Positions 22,745 through 33,788 are shown, counted from the first letter of the stretch. The stretch: 64,000 bases of DNA from Portunus trituberculatus (GCF_017591435.1 NC_059300.1:13619195-13683194); one strand, 5' to 3'. A program made the numbers and translations. The notes: generated from the sequence alone by a model not told the origin.

Positions 22745-25000
22745 ATGGACTGGGAGAGAGAAAAGGAGGACAGAGAAGTCTGTGAGCATGTATTTCATGA
22801 GAAGTTATGGGTGGAAGGAGCACAGGTGGAGGTGTACAGAATGGGAATGAAAGTGAGAGGGAGTGAGAGGCCCCTAATAGTATGTCTGCGTGATGTATAT
22901 GATAAATGGGAGGTGGTGAAGAGGGCAGACAGCTGAGAGACTGTCATGAGGAAGACATAAGTCAAATCAGGATTGCCCCTGACAAAACTAAGAAAGAGAG
23001 AGAACAAGACGCAATGCTAAAGGAAAAGTTGCAAGACAAAAGAAGACAAGGAGGCCAGTGGAAAATACAGAGGGGAAAAATTGTGAGAGTAGGAGAAGGC
23101 ACTGGTGGGGACTGAAATACAGGTGTACGGGACAAAGAAATCAGCGAAAAGAGTGTCAAAATGAGTGTAATAAATATACAAGGGCTAACACAAACTAAAG
23201 CAAAAGAAGTAGAAGAGTTAGTGAGTGATGATAGTATAGTTTGCTTAACAGAGACCCAGAAGAAGCTAAGAGATATAAACTTCAGTGATAACTGTGTGAT
23301 AGTAGATAATATGAGAGAGGAGCAAGATAGAAAGGAGGAGGACTAATGGTGCTATATAGGAAGGATACAGGAGTAGACCTAGAGAAGATACCAACAAAAT
23401 GTCCGGATATATTGCACACAAAAGGGAAAATGAGAGGATGGGAGATGAGACTAGTAGTGGTTTACCTGAGTGTTAACGATCCACCCAGAAATAATAATAT
23501 TAAGCTACAAATGGAAAGGATAATAAATGGAAACTCTCACCCGCTCTTAGTCATGGGTGACTTTAATGGACATGTGGGCTTCAAAGGGGAGCAGAAGGTG
23601 AATACAAATGGAGAAATCATTTTGGAATTGATAATGTTAAATGATGATTGCAAATGCACAGGAGGAGAGTTCACATGGAGCAGAAATGAACAAAGGAGTG
23701 TTATTGATTATGTACTGGCAACAAATCAAGTCTATAGGAAATTCAAGAGCATGCATATAGATGAGGAGAAGGACATTTTGACATGTCAGACCACAATCCA
23801 ATTGAAGTGGAGCTAATAATAAAAGAGAAGAAGAAAAAATGTGAGAGAAAAGAGTGGGTTGTGAAGGAGTATTATAAAACAGACAATAATTCCTTAGAAA
23901 GATTTTGGGTGTGCATGGAAAGCCAGGCGCTAAATAAGGAAGTGGAGAACATTGAAAAATTGGAGTCACTAATAAAGAGAAGGTGCTAAAAGGAAAATAT
24001 AGGAGAAGAGGAGAAAAGAATAGCAAGAACACAGAGCCTGTATGGATAAATGATGTAATTAGGAAAGAAATCAAAGAAAGGAGGAGGAGAAATGCAACAA
24101 CAAATGAAGAAGAGAGGAAAGGTGGAAGGAGTTATACCCAAAGCAAAAAGAAAGGGTACATGTGCTAATAAAAAAGGAGATCTGTAAACAAGAAGAGAAA
24201 ACAGTCAAAGAAATGAAGGAAAGCAAGGATGGAGGAAAGAAGATGTGGGAGTACATTAAGAAGCTAAAAGGGAAAAGATCAAGGAGAAAAATCCCCTAAA
24301 AATCTATGGAGAAGATGGGGTACAACTGGAGCAGGAGAAGGTGGCGGGGGGAGGAGGTAAAGAAATTGTGGAGCAACATATATAGAAAATATGAAAACAA
24401 TATTGAAGAAATGTGGAATGTGAGGAAGAGAGAGGAGTATGAGAACATGATCAAAGACATAGAAGAGAAACGATCAGTTAGGCTGAACGCAGTTGATGAA
24501 CAAGGGACACAAATGCAATATATACAGACTTGTGCAGTGGAGGTATGGGAACACATCGACATGGCAAGAAGGGTGACAGGAGGAGAGGTGCAATTACAAC
24601 AGAACATTATCACAGAGGAAAGAGTGGCGAGGTGTCTGGGAAAATGAAGAGCAAACGAGCTGTGGGGACAGATAATATTAAAGGACAAATGTACAAGGAG
24701 ATAGGAAATAGCACAGTATTAAAGGAAATATTAGCAAAGGGAATGAAAAGTACATTAGAGTCAGGCCATGTACCACCAAGCTGGAAAGAATCAAGGACAG
24801 TGATGATCCCCAAAACAAGATGCCCAAAAGCCAAGGATTTGAGACCTATTGCATTAACTAACGTTGGGTATAAACTAATGATGTCAATCATAAGAGATAG
24901 CTTAGAAGATCACATAACAAAGAACAGCTTAGGAAACAAACGCAAGGAGGTTTCACAGAACGTAGTACAATTGAAAATAACATTTTGTTCTAAAATACTG
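22745..25000 (+). pseudogene. LINE with APE endonuclease and partial RT (second family)
   Basis: Successive frames give an N-terminal basic region (EEDISQIRIAPDKTKKEREQ, then LQDKRRQGG), then an APE-type endonuclease (INIQGLTQTKAKEVEELV, CLTETQ, MGDFNGHVGF, FTWSRNEQRSVIDYVL, SDHNPIEVEL), and the start of the RT (AVGTDNIKGQMYKEIG, ESGHVPPSWKESRTVMIPK, DLRPIALTNVGYKLMMSII). The sequence departs from the family near 24950, before the catalytic RT motifs. At least five frame changes are needed. The endonuclease cuts the target DNA in this retroelement class. This family differs from the CR1-like copies just upstream. Confidence 0.8.
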
Positions 25001-25319
25001 CATACAAAAATCTTTCAAGATGAAAAAGCGTTAATTGTAACATCAATTCATTTTGCCAAAGCATAAAGAGGAGAAATTAATACACCAGCCATACCAGGAA
25101 AATACTGAAAAAATAATTGGGGCTCTGCTTTTTAACAATACAGACATACAACAAACAAACACAACTCTGCAAAAATTTTGGAATGTAAGACAAAAGAAGA
25201 TCAAGGAAATAGAAGATGATAACAGAAATCAATAAGTGAAAGAACAAAAGACCATGACAGCCAGAAAAATACGTCAGGGAGAGCCGATACAAAGGCATCT
25301 CTCCCGACCTACAACTCAA
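25001..25319 (+). other. Unrecognised segment between LINE and minisatellite
   Basis: A 60-codon open frame (25053-25235) includes EEKLIHQPYQENTEK and TTLQKFWNVRQKKIKEIEDD. The LQKFWNV phrase faintly recalls the linker before the RT of BEL/Pao elements (L..FWe.E), but this is too little to assign. The segment ends in CAACTCAACTCAACT directly at the minisatellite. Confidence 0.25.
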
Positions 25320-27083
25320 CTCAACTCAACTGGGAAAGGCTGGAATACACTGAGAGAGGCTGGGAGGCACTGGGAGAGGCTGGGAGGCACTGGGAAAGGC
25401 TGGGATGCACTGGAAAAAGCAGTGATGTCACTGGGAGAGGTTGGGATGCACTGGGAGAGGCTGGGAGGCACTGGGAGAGGCTGGGAGGCAATAGGAGAGG
25501 ATGGGAGGCACTGGGAGGCTGGGAGGCACTGGGAGAAGTTGGGAGAGACTGGGAGGCACTGGGAGAGGTTGGGATGCACTGGGAGAGGCTGGGAGGCACT
25601 GGGAGAGACTGGGAGAGCTGGGAGGCACTGGGAGAGGTTGGGAGGCACTGGAAGAGGCTGGGAGGCACTGAGAGAGACTGGGTTGCACTGGGCACTGGGA
25701 GATTGGGAGGCACTGGGAGAGGTTGGGATGCACTGGGCACTGGGAGGCACTGGGACTGGGAGGCACTGGGAGAGTTTGGGACTGGGAGAGGCTGTGATGC
25801 CACTGGGAGAGGTTGGGAGGCACTGGGAGAGGCACTGGGAGGCACACTGGGAGAGGAATGGGAGGGAGGAGAGGCTGGGAGACTGCACTGGGAGCACTGG
25901 GAGAGGGGAGGCACTGGGAGAGGCTGGGAGGCACTGGGAGAGGCTGGGAGGCACTGGGAGAGGCTGGGAGGCACTGGGGAGGCTGGGAGGCACTGGGAGA
26001 GGCTGGGATGCACTGGGAGAGGCTGGGAGGCACTGGGAGAGGCTGGGAGGCACTGGGAGACTGGGGCACTGGGGGAGGGCACTGGGAGGCACTGGGAGAG
26101 GCTGGGAGGCACTGGGAGAGGCTGGGAGGCACTGGGAGAGGCTGGGAGGCACTGGGAGGCTGGGAGGCACTGGGAGGCTGGGAGGCACTGGAGAGGCTGG
26201 GAGGCACTGGGAGAGGCTGGGAGGCACTGGGAGAGGCTGGGAGGCACTGGGAGGCACTGGGAGAGGCTGGGAGGCACTGGGAGAGGCTGGGAGGCACTGG
26301 GGGAGGCTGGGAGGCACTGGGAGGCTGGGAGGCACTGGGAGGCTGGGAGGCACTGGGAGGCACTGGGAGGCACTGGGAGAGGCTGGGAGGCACTGGGAGA
26401 GGCTGGAGGCACTGGGAGGCTGGGAGGCACTGGGAGAGGCTGGGAGGCTGGGAGGCACTGGGAGGCTGGGAGGCACTGGGAGGCTGGGAGGCACTGGGAG
26501 AGGCTGGGAGGCACTGGGAGAGGCTGGGGCACTGGGAGAGGCTGGGAGGCACTGGAGGCACTGGGGAGGCTGGGAGGCACTGGGGAGGCTGGGAGGCACT
26601 GGGAGAGGCTGGGAGGCACTGGGAGAGGCTGGGAGGCACTGGGAGAGGCTGGGGCACTGGGAGAGGCTGGGAGGCACTGGGAGGCTGGGAGGCACTGGGA
26701 GAGGCTGGGAGGCACTGGGAGAGGCTGGGAGGCACTGGGAGAGGCTGGGAGGCACTGGGAGGGCTGGGGAGGCTGGGAGAGGCTGGGAGGCACTGGGAGA
26801 GGCTGGGAGGCACTGGGAGGCTGGGAGGCACTGGGGAGGCTGGGAGGCACTGGGCACTGGGAGGCTGGGAGGCACTGGAGAGGCTGGGAGGCACTGGGAG
26901 GCTGGGAGGCACTGGGAGAGGCTGGGAGGCACTGGGAGAGGCTGGGATGCACTGGGGAGAGGCTGGGAGGCACTGGGAGGCTGGGAGGCACTGGGAGGCT
27001 GGGAGGCACTGGGAGAGGCTGGGAGGCACTGGGAGAGGCTGGGATGCACTGAAAGAGGCTGGGATGCACTGGGATAGACCAGC
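25320..27083 (+). repeat. G-rich minisatellite, 20-bp and shorter variant units
   Basis: About 1.76 kb built from CTGGGAGGCACTGGGAGAGG and derivatives (CTGGGATGCACTGGGAGAGG; a shortened CTGGGAGGCACTGGGAGG). There are frequent unit losses and single-base slips. The repeat contains no stop codons in most frames, so several ORFs of 400-640 codons appear on both strands. They are repeat artefacts: W/G/R/L-rich forward, P/S/Q/L-rich reverse. Confidence 0.97.
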
Positions 27084-27642
27084 TGGACTGAAATAAGACA
27101 GAACAGAACACACCAAAATCTTATATCACCTATTTCAACGCCGCCCACGCCCCGACACGCCGCCCACTCCACCCACAGCACGGGAAAAAAGTTCAACATA
27201 TATAAATAGGAATTAAAATATATATTAAATGTCCTTGATACCATAATAGCGATGTTCTTATAATACCGTCACTCTTCTGTCGTCTATAAATTTCTGTCGT
27301 TTATTGATTTTACCTTCTCGCTTTGAGTCAATCTTTTCGTAATGACTTCTTCTCATAATTCTTCGCTCTTTAATAAAATTTTTGTCCCTCTATATCACTT
27401 TATAGTCGTTTTTGTTGTATGATATGACTAGATAAAACGTATAACAAAACATCAAACAAGATATATTAGTTTGAAACAGTATACTTAAGAAATGGCAGTG
27501 ATATAATACTTGACTTCTATATAAACACACCATACTGTACTGAAATCTTACAAAATTCAACAATATCCTAGTTTTTCGTGTGAATTTTACGTCCAACCCA
27601 CCCCTAGGCGTACTTTTGAAGGCAGAATTACGCCCACATTGC
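27084..27642. other. Unassigned, AT-rich
   Basis: No gene or element is recognised. Confidence 0.3.
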
Positions 27643-27970
27643 AAAAAGCTTTATTCTCTCTCCACGACTGTTTTCCAAGGCCTCAGAGATGACTGGAGGG
27701 TTTTCAAGAATGTTTCTCCTCTTACTAATGCAGAGATCATGTCATTCTGCCTTTAAAACCGTAAAATCACCCTAAAAATTGCTCTGATATCTTAAAATCT
27801 TGCTTAAAAAAGCTTTATTCTCTCATCACGACTGTTTTCCAAGGGCCTAGAGATGACTAGAGGGTTTTCAAGAGTATTTCTCCTGTTAGCAATGTAGAAA
27901 TCATGTCACTTTGCCTTGAGAACCGTAAAAACACCCTGAAAAATGTTCTTATATCTGGGTGGGCGTGGGC
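27643..27970 (+). repeat. Tandem duplication, period about 164 bp
   Basis: Two copies of a segment starting AAAAAGCTTTATTCTCTC and containing ACGACTGTTTTCCAAG, GATGACT, GGGTTTTCAAGA and TTTCTCCT, about 85 to 90 percent alike by eye. No coding potential. Confidence 0.85.
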
Positions 27971-28114
27971 GTGATGGGCGTGTCTCAGGTAAAGGAAGGT
28001 TCCCAGCACTGGAGGAAATAATTAATGATCTTGTTAAGCTGTAAAATTATAAAAAATAGTGAAACAGATCAAGAAGAAATGAAATAAAATGAATTGCTAG
28101 CCTACTGTTGCTAA
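27971..28114. other. Unassigned
   Basis: No feature recognised. Confidence 0.3.
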
Positions 28115-28245
28115 GATTTGTGTAATGTATTATAAACATTTGTTGTAATATTTATGTAATGTATTACAAACATTTGTTGTAATATTTATGTAATGTATTA
28201 CAAATATTTGTTGTAATATTTATGTAATGTATTATAAAGTAATAT
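28115..28245 (+). repeat. 34-bp tandem repeat, about 4 copies
   Basis: Exact spacing of 34 bp between successive GTATTA starts (28127, 28161, 28195, 28229). The unit contains CATTTGTTGTAATATTTATG. Confidence 0.9.
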
Positions 28246-28354
28246 TTGTTTTCTAAGGTTTATTGCGCTGATGACACCACTCCGTCACTACAGTGTTGTT
28301 TGTGAACGAGTATTTTGACGCAAATTAATAATTATTAATGAATATAATTTTGAA

Positions 28355-28800
28355 ATCTGTGTTGGCGCCAAGCGCGCGACAAAGCGCCGCGCCGCTCACC
28401 CTTCAGATATTATCATTAATATTATTTGTTTGTTTTCCAAGGACGCCATTGTTTGTTTGTGTGTGTAATTAGTGATTCTCATACCTCTTAATTTGTCATT
28501 TTGTTTTTGTTACTTGTCTCGCTGGTGTGGTTTGATTTTTGATATATTATGAAGCCTAAAGGAACGACACGGTGCCCCGCCCCGCGCCCCGCGCCCCGCG
28601 CCCCTTTAGTTTGTGTGGGTGTGTGCAGTGGTGGGGCATGCTGTGCCGCGCCCCGACACTCTAGCGTGGATTTAAGGCACTTTGCTGGGATGTGTGTAGT
28701 AACACAGTGTTGTGAGAGTGTTGCAGTGTTCACACGACACATGACACGCCGCGCCAGACACATGACACACGACACATGACACAGGACACACCACGCTCAC
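28355..28800. promoter_or_regulatory. CpG-rich block, possible promoter
   Basis: Two GC-rich clusters: 28362-28398 (AAGCGCGCGACAAAGCGCCG) and 28562-28607 (CGGTGCCCCGCCCCGCGCCC, with GC-box-like motifs). ACACATGACAC-type short repeats lie at 28733-28790. The surrounding DNA is AT-rich. No initiator or downstream exon can be proved, so the promoter role is inferred from composition. Confidence 0.3.
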
Positions 28801-28856
28801 TTTCCCGCCAAACCAAGCCGCCACAATTGTGCAAAGTGACAAAACGTCGCTCAAGT

Positions 28857-29103
28857 CAAGAAAAGTGGCACCCTGGGGTAGGCCTATCAGAAAAGTGGCA
28901 CCCTGGGGTAGGCCTATCTATCAGAAAAGTGGCACCCTGGGGTAGGCCTATCAGAAAAGTGGCACCCTGGGGTAGGCCTATCAGAAAAGTGGCACCCTGG
29001 GGTAGGCCTATCAGAAAAGTGGCACCCTGGGGTAGGCCTATCAGAAAAGTGGCACCCTGGGTTAAGCCTATCAGAAAAGTGGCACCCTGGGGTAGGCCTA
29101 TAT
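28857..29103 (+). repeat. 30-bp minisatellite, 8 near-identical units
   Basis: Eight units of GAAAAGTGGCACCCTGGGGT followed by AGGCCTATCA. There is a 4-bp insertion after unit 2 and two substitutions in unit 7. The period is divisible by three, so it gives a repeat peptide on both strands. There are no variable spacers, so it is not a CRISPR array. Confidence 0.97.
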
Positions 29104-29243
29104 AAGTGAAAAGTGTCTCTGTGTTGGGGAGGGGGTGGGGAGTGATGTGACACCGAGGATTACTCACATAGACCTGTGTGTCAGCGCCAGTAGGCCTATG
29201 TGTGTGTCAGGACGCCGCGTCACCATTGTAAGTACATGTTGAT

Positions 29244-29246
<3 letters not shown>

Positions 29247-29304
<58 letters not shown>
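29247..29304. repeat. (TC)n microsatellite
   Basis: About 58 bp of TC dinucleotide. Confidence 0.98.
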
Positions 29305-29307
<3 letters not shown>

Positions 29308-29520
29308 CACTGTGGTGCAGCCGTAGCGGTGATGAAGTAGAAGGTGTTCACCCCACCCAGAAAAAAGTCTCATTAAGAATGTCACCTTTTTAATACTTAA
29401 GATCAATGTTTCCTATCTCATATCTCGCGTGGTTGTACTATCGGGGTCTTGCGAGTAGACAAAGTGGCAACCTCGATGTTACAATAGATAAATATGTATT
29501 GGTAGTATGTGTTTTAAGAA

Positions 29521-29525
<5 letters not shown>
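29305..29525. other. Unassigned spacer
   Basis: No feature recognised between the two microsatellites. Confidence 0.3.

Positions 29526-29586
<61 letters not shown>
29526..29586. repeat. (AG)n microsatellite
   Basis: About 61 bp of AG dinucleotide. Confidence 0.98.
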
Positions 29587-29588
<2 letters not shown>

Positions 29589-29761
29589 TTTGTATATTAT
29601 AGAGACACATGCAGGTGAGGATCTCGTCCACCCAGTAGTCCACCCCAGACAGCTGTCCACCTGTCCACCCTCACTTCATCTCGTCCACTAGAAGATGGAC
29701 TCTCCACCCAGGTTGAACACCACTGGTCCATAACAGAACAACATACATTTTGCTTCACTTG

Positions 29762-29765
<4 letters not shown>

Positions 29766-29836
<71 letters not shown>

Positions 29837-29839
29837 TTA

Positions 29840-29885
<46 letters not shown>
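29766..29885. repeat. (CTA)n then (TTA)n compound microsatellite
   Basis: About 70 bp of CTA followed by about 48 bp of TTA. Reading frames across it give runs of Val, Ser, Asn or Ile and are artefacts. Confidence 0.97.
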
Positions 29886-29904
29886 CATCGTTGTTATTAC
29901 CGAG

Positions 29905-30213
29905 ATGAGAGAAAACGGTGTGAACGCTCGACGGCAGGTCAACACCACGCAACACCAGCACCACCAGAGCACCAGGCCCGTCACCAGCACCACCAGCCGA
30001 CCCCAGGCACCACCGAACGGCCACCACCACCACCACAACAATCACCAAAGTCAACACCAGATTGATTCCAGGTCCCTGCAGAGGCCGAGAGGTGCACCAC
30101 CACAGCGGGCCGAGCAGAGGTCAACTTACTCACTTCCCAGGGGTCAAGGTCATACTCAAGGTCACTCTCAAGGTCACACTCAAGGTCAAGGTCACAGCAA
30201 GTCACCAGGATAA
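29905..30213 (+). other. Low-complexity ORF of 102 codons
   Basis: An ATG-started frame rich in His, Gln, Ser, Thr and Pro (begins MRENGVNARRQVNTTQHQHH, ends HTQGQGHSKSPG). It follows a microsatellite and is made largely of CACCA/CAGCA-like and AAGGTCA repeats. No domain is recognised and there is no clear promoter or splice site, so it is probably not a gene. Low-complexity secreted or nuclear proteins of this kind do exist in arthropods, so it is recorded. Confidence 0.2.
30144..30194 (+). promoter_or_regulatory. Cluster of five TCAAGGTCA half-sites
   Basis: TCAAGGTCA occurs at 30144, 30156, 30168, 30180 and 30186, spaced 12, 12, 12 and 6 bp. The motif is the extended monomeric site of FTZ-F1/ERR-type nuclear receptors. 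The exact spacing also fits a 12-bp tandem repeat, so the receptor role is unproven. Confidence 0.4.
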
Positions 30214-30360
30214 GATGTGACTCCAGATTTTTATTATCTGCCATCACAAAGAAAATATACTGGTGAAGTGGTGCACGTTTATGTTCATTATAATGAGTAA
30301 GGGGTGTCTGGGGGTGTGTCGGGGTGTCTCAGGGTGTTCTTGGGTTTTTCTCTCTCTCTT
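30214..30360 (+). repeat. Dispersed repeat shared with 60661-60812 (inverted)
   Basis: This segment (GATAAGATGTGACTCCAGA, then CATCACAAAGAAAATATACT, then the GGGTGTCTGGGGG block) matches the reverse complement of 60661-60812 with few differences. Both are followed by a long TC/GA tract. At the other copy it abuts a LINE RT end. Confidence 0.85.
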
Positions 30361-30407
30361 TTTTTTTCTCTTTCTCGATCTTATTTTCAGGGTTTTCAGT
30401 CTTTCTA

Positions 30408-30411
<4 letters not shown>

Positions 30412-30480
<69 letters not shown>
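30412..30480. repeat. (TC)n at the left edge of the 8.24-kb array
   Basis: About 68 bp of TC. The equivalent tract at 38648-38715 forms the junction between unit copies 1 and 2, so homology to the array begins at or in this tract. Confidence 0.95.
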
Positions 30481-30481
<1 letters not shown>

Positions 30482-30666
30482 GCCTGTCAGACGTCAGTTT
30501 TCTCCGGAACACGTGGATCTGTGTGTCTTGAGTCACTTCATTATATAGTGAGGGCGGCTGCGGAGGCGTATGGGCTGACTGGGGAAGCTTGGGCGTGAGC
30601 ATGCATGGGCGGGACAAATATGGGCGGGAGTGGGTGTGGAGCTGTTGACGCCGCCCATAGCTTTTG

Positions 30667-30732
30667 TGTGTGTGTGTGTGTGTGTGGTAAGTGAGTGGTA
30701 AGTGTGTGTGTGTGTGTTTGTGTGTATCGTGA

Positions 30733-30817
<85 letters not shown>
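30667..30817. repeat. (GT)n and (TC)n microsatellites, unit copy 1
   Basis: Interrupted GT repeats to about 30725, then TC from 30739. Equivalents are at 38901-39049 (copy 2) and 47398-47538 (copy 3, reversed), with different lengths. Confidence 0.95.
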
Positions 30818-30820
<3 letters not shown>

Positions 30821-31689
30821 TCGTCTGGTCTGGTCTGGTCTCCTTGCTGTGTCTCGTCTTGTTGACCAGCGTCTGAGGTGATATGATGCTACAATATAGT
30901 GGCATGGAAATACTAGTAGTATTGTGTAAACTGACACACTGCCGTTCATGATGGCGAAGGTGGGCAGGTGTGGGTGTTGGCGGTGCTGGTGGAGATATCT
31001 ACATGCTTGTGTGTAGATAGATAGATACATAAGCTGGTAATTTGTTAGGTTCATTCATACGTAAATTGACAACAGTTCGATGGTGTATACACTGCTATAA
31101 CAATAAACTTATCAATCAATCAAGTAAACATCAATGAGATTTAAAAGGCGAGTGATGAGAGTGTGGGGAACAGCGGGGGAGGGGGAGGTGGAGAGGAGAC
31201 GAGCGAGGCCCCTGAGACAAGTTTGGTGTGCGTCACTGACAGGGATAAACTCTCCGTGTCAAGGCCCCATCACACCAGAGGCGGTCCTTACTACGCGCAG
31301 CAGGTTCTCAACACGTTCATAAAATTTTTGAGGACGTAGTGGAGACGTGATGGAATTGCGAAATCCCTCCACTGCTACGTATCTACCAAGCCTTTACTGC
31401 GTACGTCCCTTGATATCGCTACGATATCATTGTGTCCAATCGGGTTTAACTACGGTCATAACACGCATGTGATCAGGCTCCCGCCACGCTCACTAAGTTC
31501 CCGCCATGCTCACTGGGTTCTTACCACGTGCCCAACCAGCGCGCAATACGCTCACGTGACGCAAGCAGGAAGTGCTGCTTCCTGTCACTTCAGTTCTCGC
31601 CTCTCTTCTCTCATCAGTGGTTCTCCAGCTCTTACATCATTATATTCATTATCCTCATAACGTCATGCTGCCCAAATTAACTTCAAACT

Positions 31690-31825
31690 TTCCATCAGTC
31701 TGTGGTAATGACCAAACTGGAGCGACTTTTCAAGGTGGAGCTGGTGACGTAGAATATTTTCATTTGGCAACTGACCACCACCACCACCACTGACCAGACG
31801 TCCATTTCATCACCAGACACGAGAC
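31690..31825 (-). other. Exon-like conserved segment, diverged subcopy
   Basis: On the minus strand the acceptor TCTCTCCCCCCACTCCAG precedes GLVSGDEMDVWSVVVVVVSC, then QMKIFYVTSSTLKSR. The diverged internal duplicate at 37950-38108 reads GLVSGEEEDVWSLAAVVVVD and then QMEIFYVTRSTLKSR in the same frame, with an in-frame length difference. Conservation of acceptor and frame suggests an exon, but the few substitutions visible include several non-synonymous ones, so selection is not evident. No family recognised. Confidence 0.25.
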
Positions 31826-32158
31826 CTGGAGTGGGGGAGAGAGAGAAAATGTTGTGCTCTGATAAGATATTCTTATTTTTCCTCTTTCTTCTATTCTTTC
31901 CTGTCCTCTTTCTCACTCACTTATTCACTCACTCACTCACTCTGAATCCTGTCCTCCACTACCACCACTACCACCATCAGTTCATTCCTCCACCACGGAC
32001 ACAAACACGTCTTGAAGGAAGGTTAGTCCGCCGCCCAGAGTCACCTCGGCTGTCTGGCTGGCCACCCTGCGTGCCGCGGGACCAGAGGAGCGGTGGAGGG
32101 CAGCGGTCGGGGTTGCGGGTGTAACACTGTGTATGAATATTGTTTGTGTTTTAATTAA

Positions 32159-32337
32159 GGCGTGTACACACTTGTTGCATTTCCACGTATCGGATCACCG
32201 TTGCGTAGCAGTGTTGACAGGATAGTGCTTCACCGTTGCGTGTCAAAATATGACACAAAGTTACGCAACGGGTTCCATCCGCCATTTTTCGGTATTTTGG
32301 CGTCATCTCAAAGGAATGATACACAACTCACCAACCT

Positions 32338-32373
<36 letters not shown>

Positions 32374-32836
32374 ACAAGGAGCGTGGGATCGTCCAGTTGC
32401 ATGTTCAGTGTTGTCGTGGACGGGCATGAATATTTTTTGCAATTTTGACCCCAATTGCAGACAAACTCAAAATCAGTTGTGTGTATCCTTGTCACGTTTT
32501 GATACAGTTCCGTCACATGCTGGAATTTCAAGTCAGTCAACACAGTATTGTTTCATTACACATACATAGTGTAGACACCCACCAACTCCGTCATTCATTT
32601 TTCCTTTTATTGATTTGATGTTCATGAATAAAACTAAACGTGGCCACAGACAACTGCACATTTGCACTCATATCTACGGTCAGGAACAAACTGAATGACA
32701 CTGTTGCATCACTCAACGATGATACACCACGCGGATAGGCAAAAATGGGTACAATACCCTGTTGCACGGTAACGCATTATAAGGTGATACGCAACGATGA
32801 AACGATGCGTGGAAATTCAGTAAGTGTGTACACACC
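32159..32836. mobile_element. TIR element with GTGTACACAC ends, copy 1
   Basis: Left end GGCGTGTACACACTTGTTGC and right end (reverse complement) GGTGTGTACACACTTACTGA, both followed by a shared ATTTCCACG(T/C)ATCG block, giving imperfect inverted repeats of about 35 bp. The flanks are TTAA (32155-32158) and TTTA (32837-32840). A TTAA-like or TWA duplication would point to piggyBac or PIF/Harbinger; I cannot decide. It has no transposase ORF, so it is a non-autonomous element of about 680 bp. Short ORFs over its internal GT tract are artefacts. Copies lie at 40402-41093 and 45364-46055 at the same site in the array unit, so the insertion preceded the array's amplification. Confidence 0.7.
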
Positions 32837-33788
32837 TTTAGAAAGTGTTGGTGGTGATGATGTCAGTGTGCTGTGTATTGGTGGTGGTGGTGGTGATTGT
32901 TGGTGATGGTGTGTTTGCTTGTTTTGCATCGTGAATATTGATTGATTGAGTGGCTGAAAGATTGACGGATTGATGGATAGATTGCCTGTCTAACTAATAG
33001 ATTCACTGACTGACTGACATTTGGACTGACTTTCTGACTGACTGACTGACTGACTGATTAAATGAATAAAATACTAACTAAATGACTGACTATCTGGCTG
33101 ACTGACTATTTGGCTAACTGACTGAATGGGCAGATGCGGGAACTGGCAGTGGTTGGTGGTGGTGGTGGTGGTGGTAGTGGTATTTATATGCTTGTGTGAA
33201 GATAGATGGATAAGCGGGTAATTTGATGGGTTGATAGATATGTAAATAGACAGTTGGGCAAACAAACAGATAGATGGATAGGCAGGCAGATAGATGAGTC
33301 AATGAATTCGTATATAAATAATAATATAGATGTGTATGTAGATAGAAAAAGTCTATATTGCTCTACTTAGTATCCTGTCACCCTGGTTTATTGTCAGAAA
33401 TACTCGTATATCAGGCGGTAGAAATGGAGAATGAGAAAAATAGTACAGTCTGCCTTTTAAGCACCTTGTTTATTGCCTCGCGGATTTGCCAACACTCGCT
33501 GTACAACAAGATACAATTTAATATTTCCTGCTTTGACAAATAACAAAAGCTGGACACGATAACGAAGAGGAAGATGTCACAATAACCAATAAATCGACAT
33601 GTGGTATTTGTATAAGCATAGCGTCTCATTAATAAGAGATTTAGTGACAGATAGTTATCATAAACATATATACATGCGTCCTGACTTCACAGATAACCTT
33701 TTGCTACGGCAGTAGTCTCTTAGCGGTGGTGGTGGTGAACACAGTTGTGGCGGTGGGCTATACTGACCCATGCACATCCACACCCAGA

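Noticed and set aside
25236..27244. ORFs of 400-640 codons on both strands
   Set aside because: They are stop-free readings of a 20-bp minisatellite, with no start context, splice sites or non-repeat protein sequence.
28857..29103. CRISPR-like regularly spaced repeat
   Set aside because: Units follow each other without unique spacers, and the surrounding DNA is eukaryotic.
29688..30057. Poly-Val, poly-Ser or poly-Asn proteins
   Set aside because: They are translations of the CTA/TTA compound microsatellite on the minus strand.
30405..31054. Arg/Glu- and Ser/Leu-repeat ORFs across TC/AG tracts (also near 14144, 36042, 38610, 47162, 50301 and 60463)
   Set aside because: They are translations of dinucleotide microsatellites.
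31831..32124. 97-codon ORF with a signal-peptide-like start
   Set aside because: In the other copies a TCAC-unit length change and small indels shift the frame, so the protein is not maintained.
33358..33543. 61-codon ORF present in several unit copies
   Set aside because: Preservation reflects near-identity of the copies; the frame is lost in the slightly more diverged copy 5 (near 56350), and no coding features are visible.
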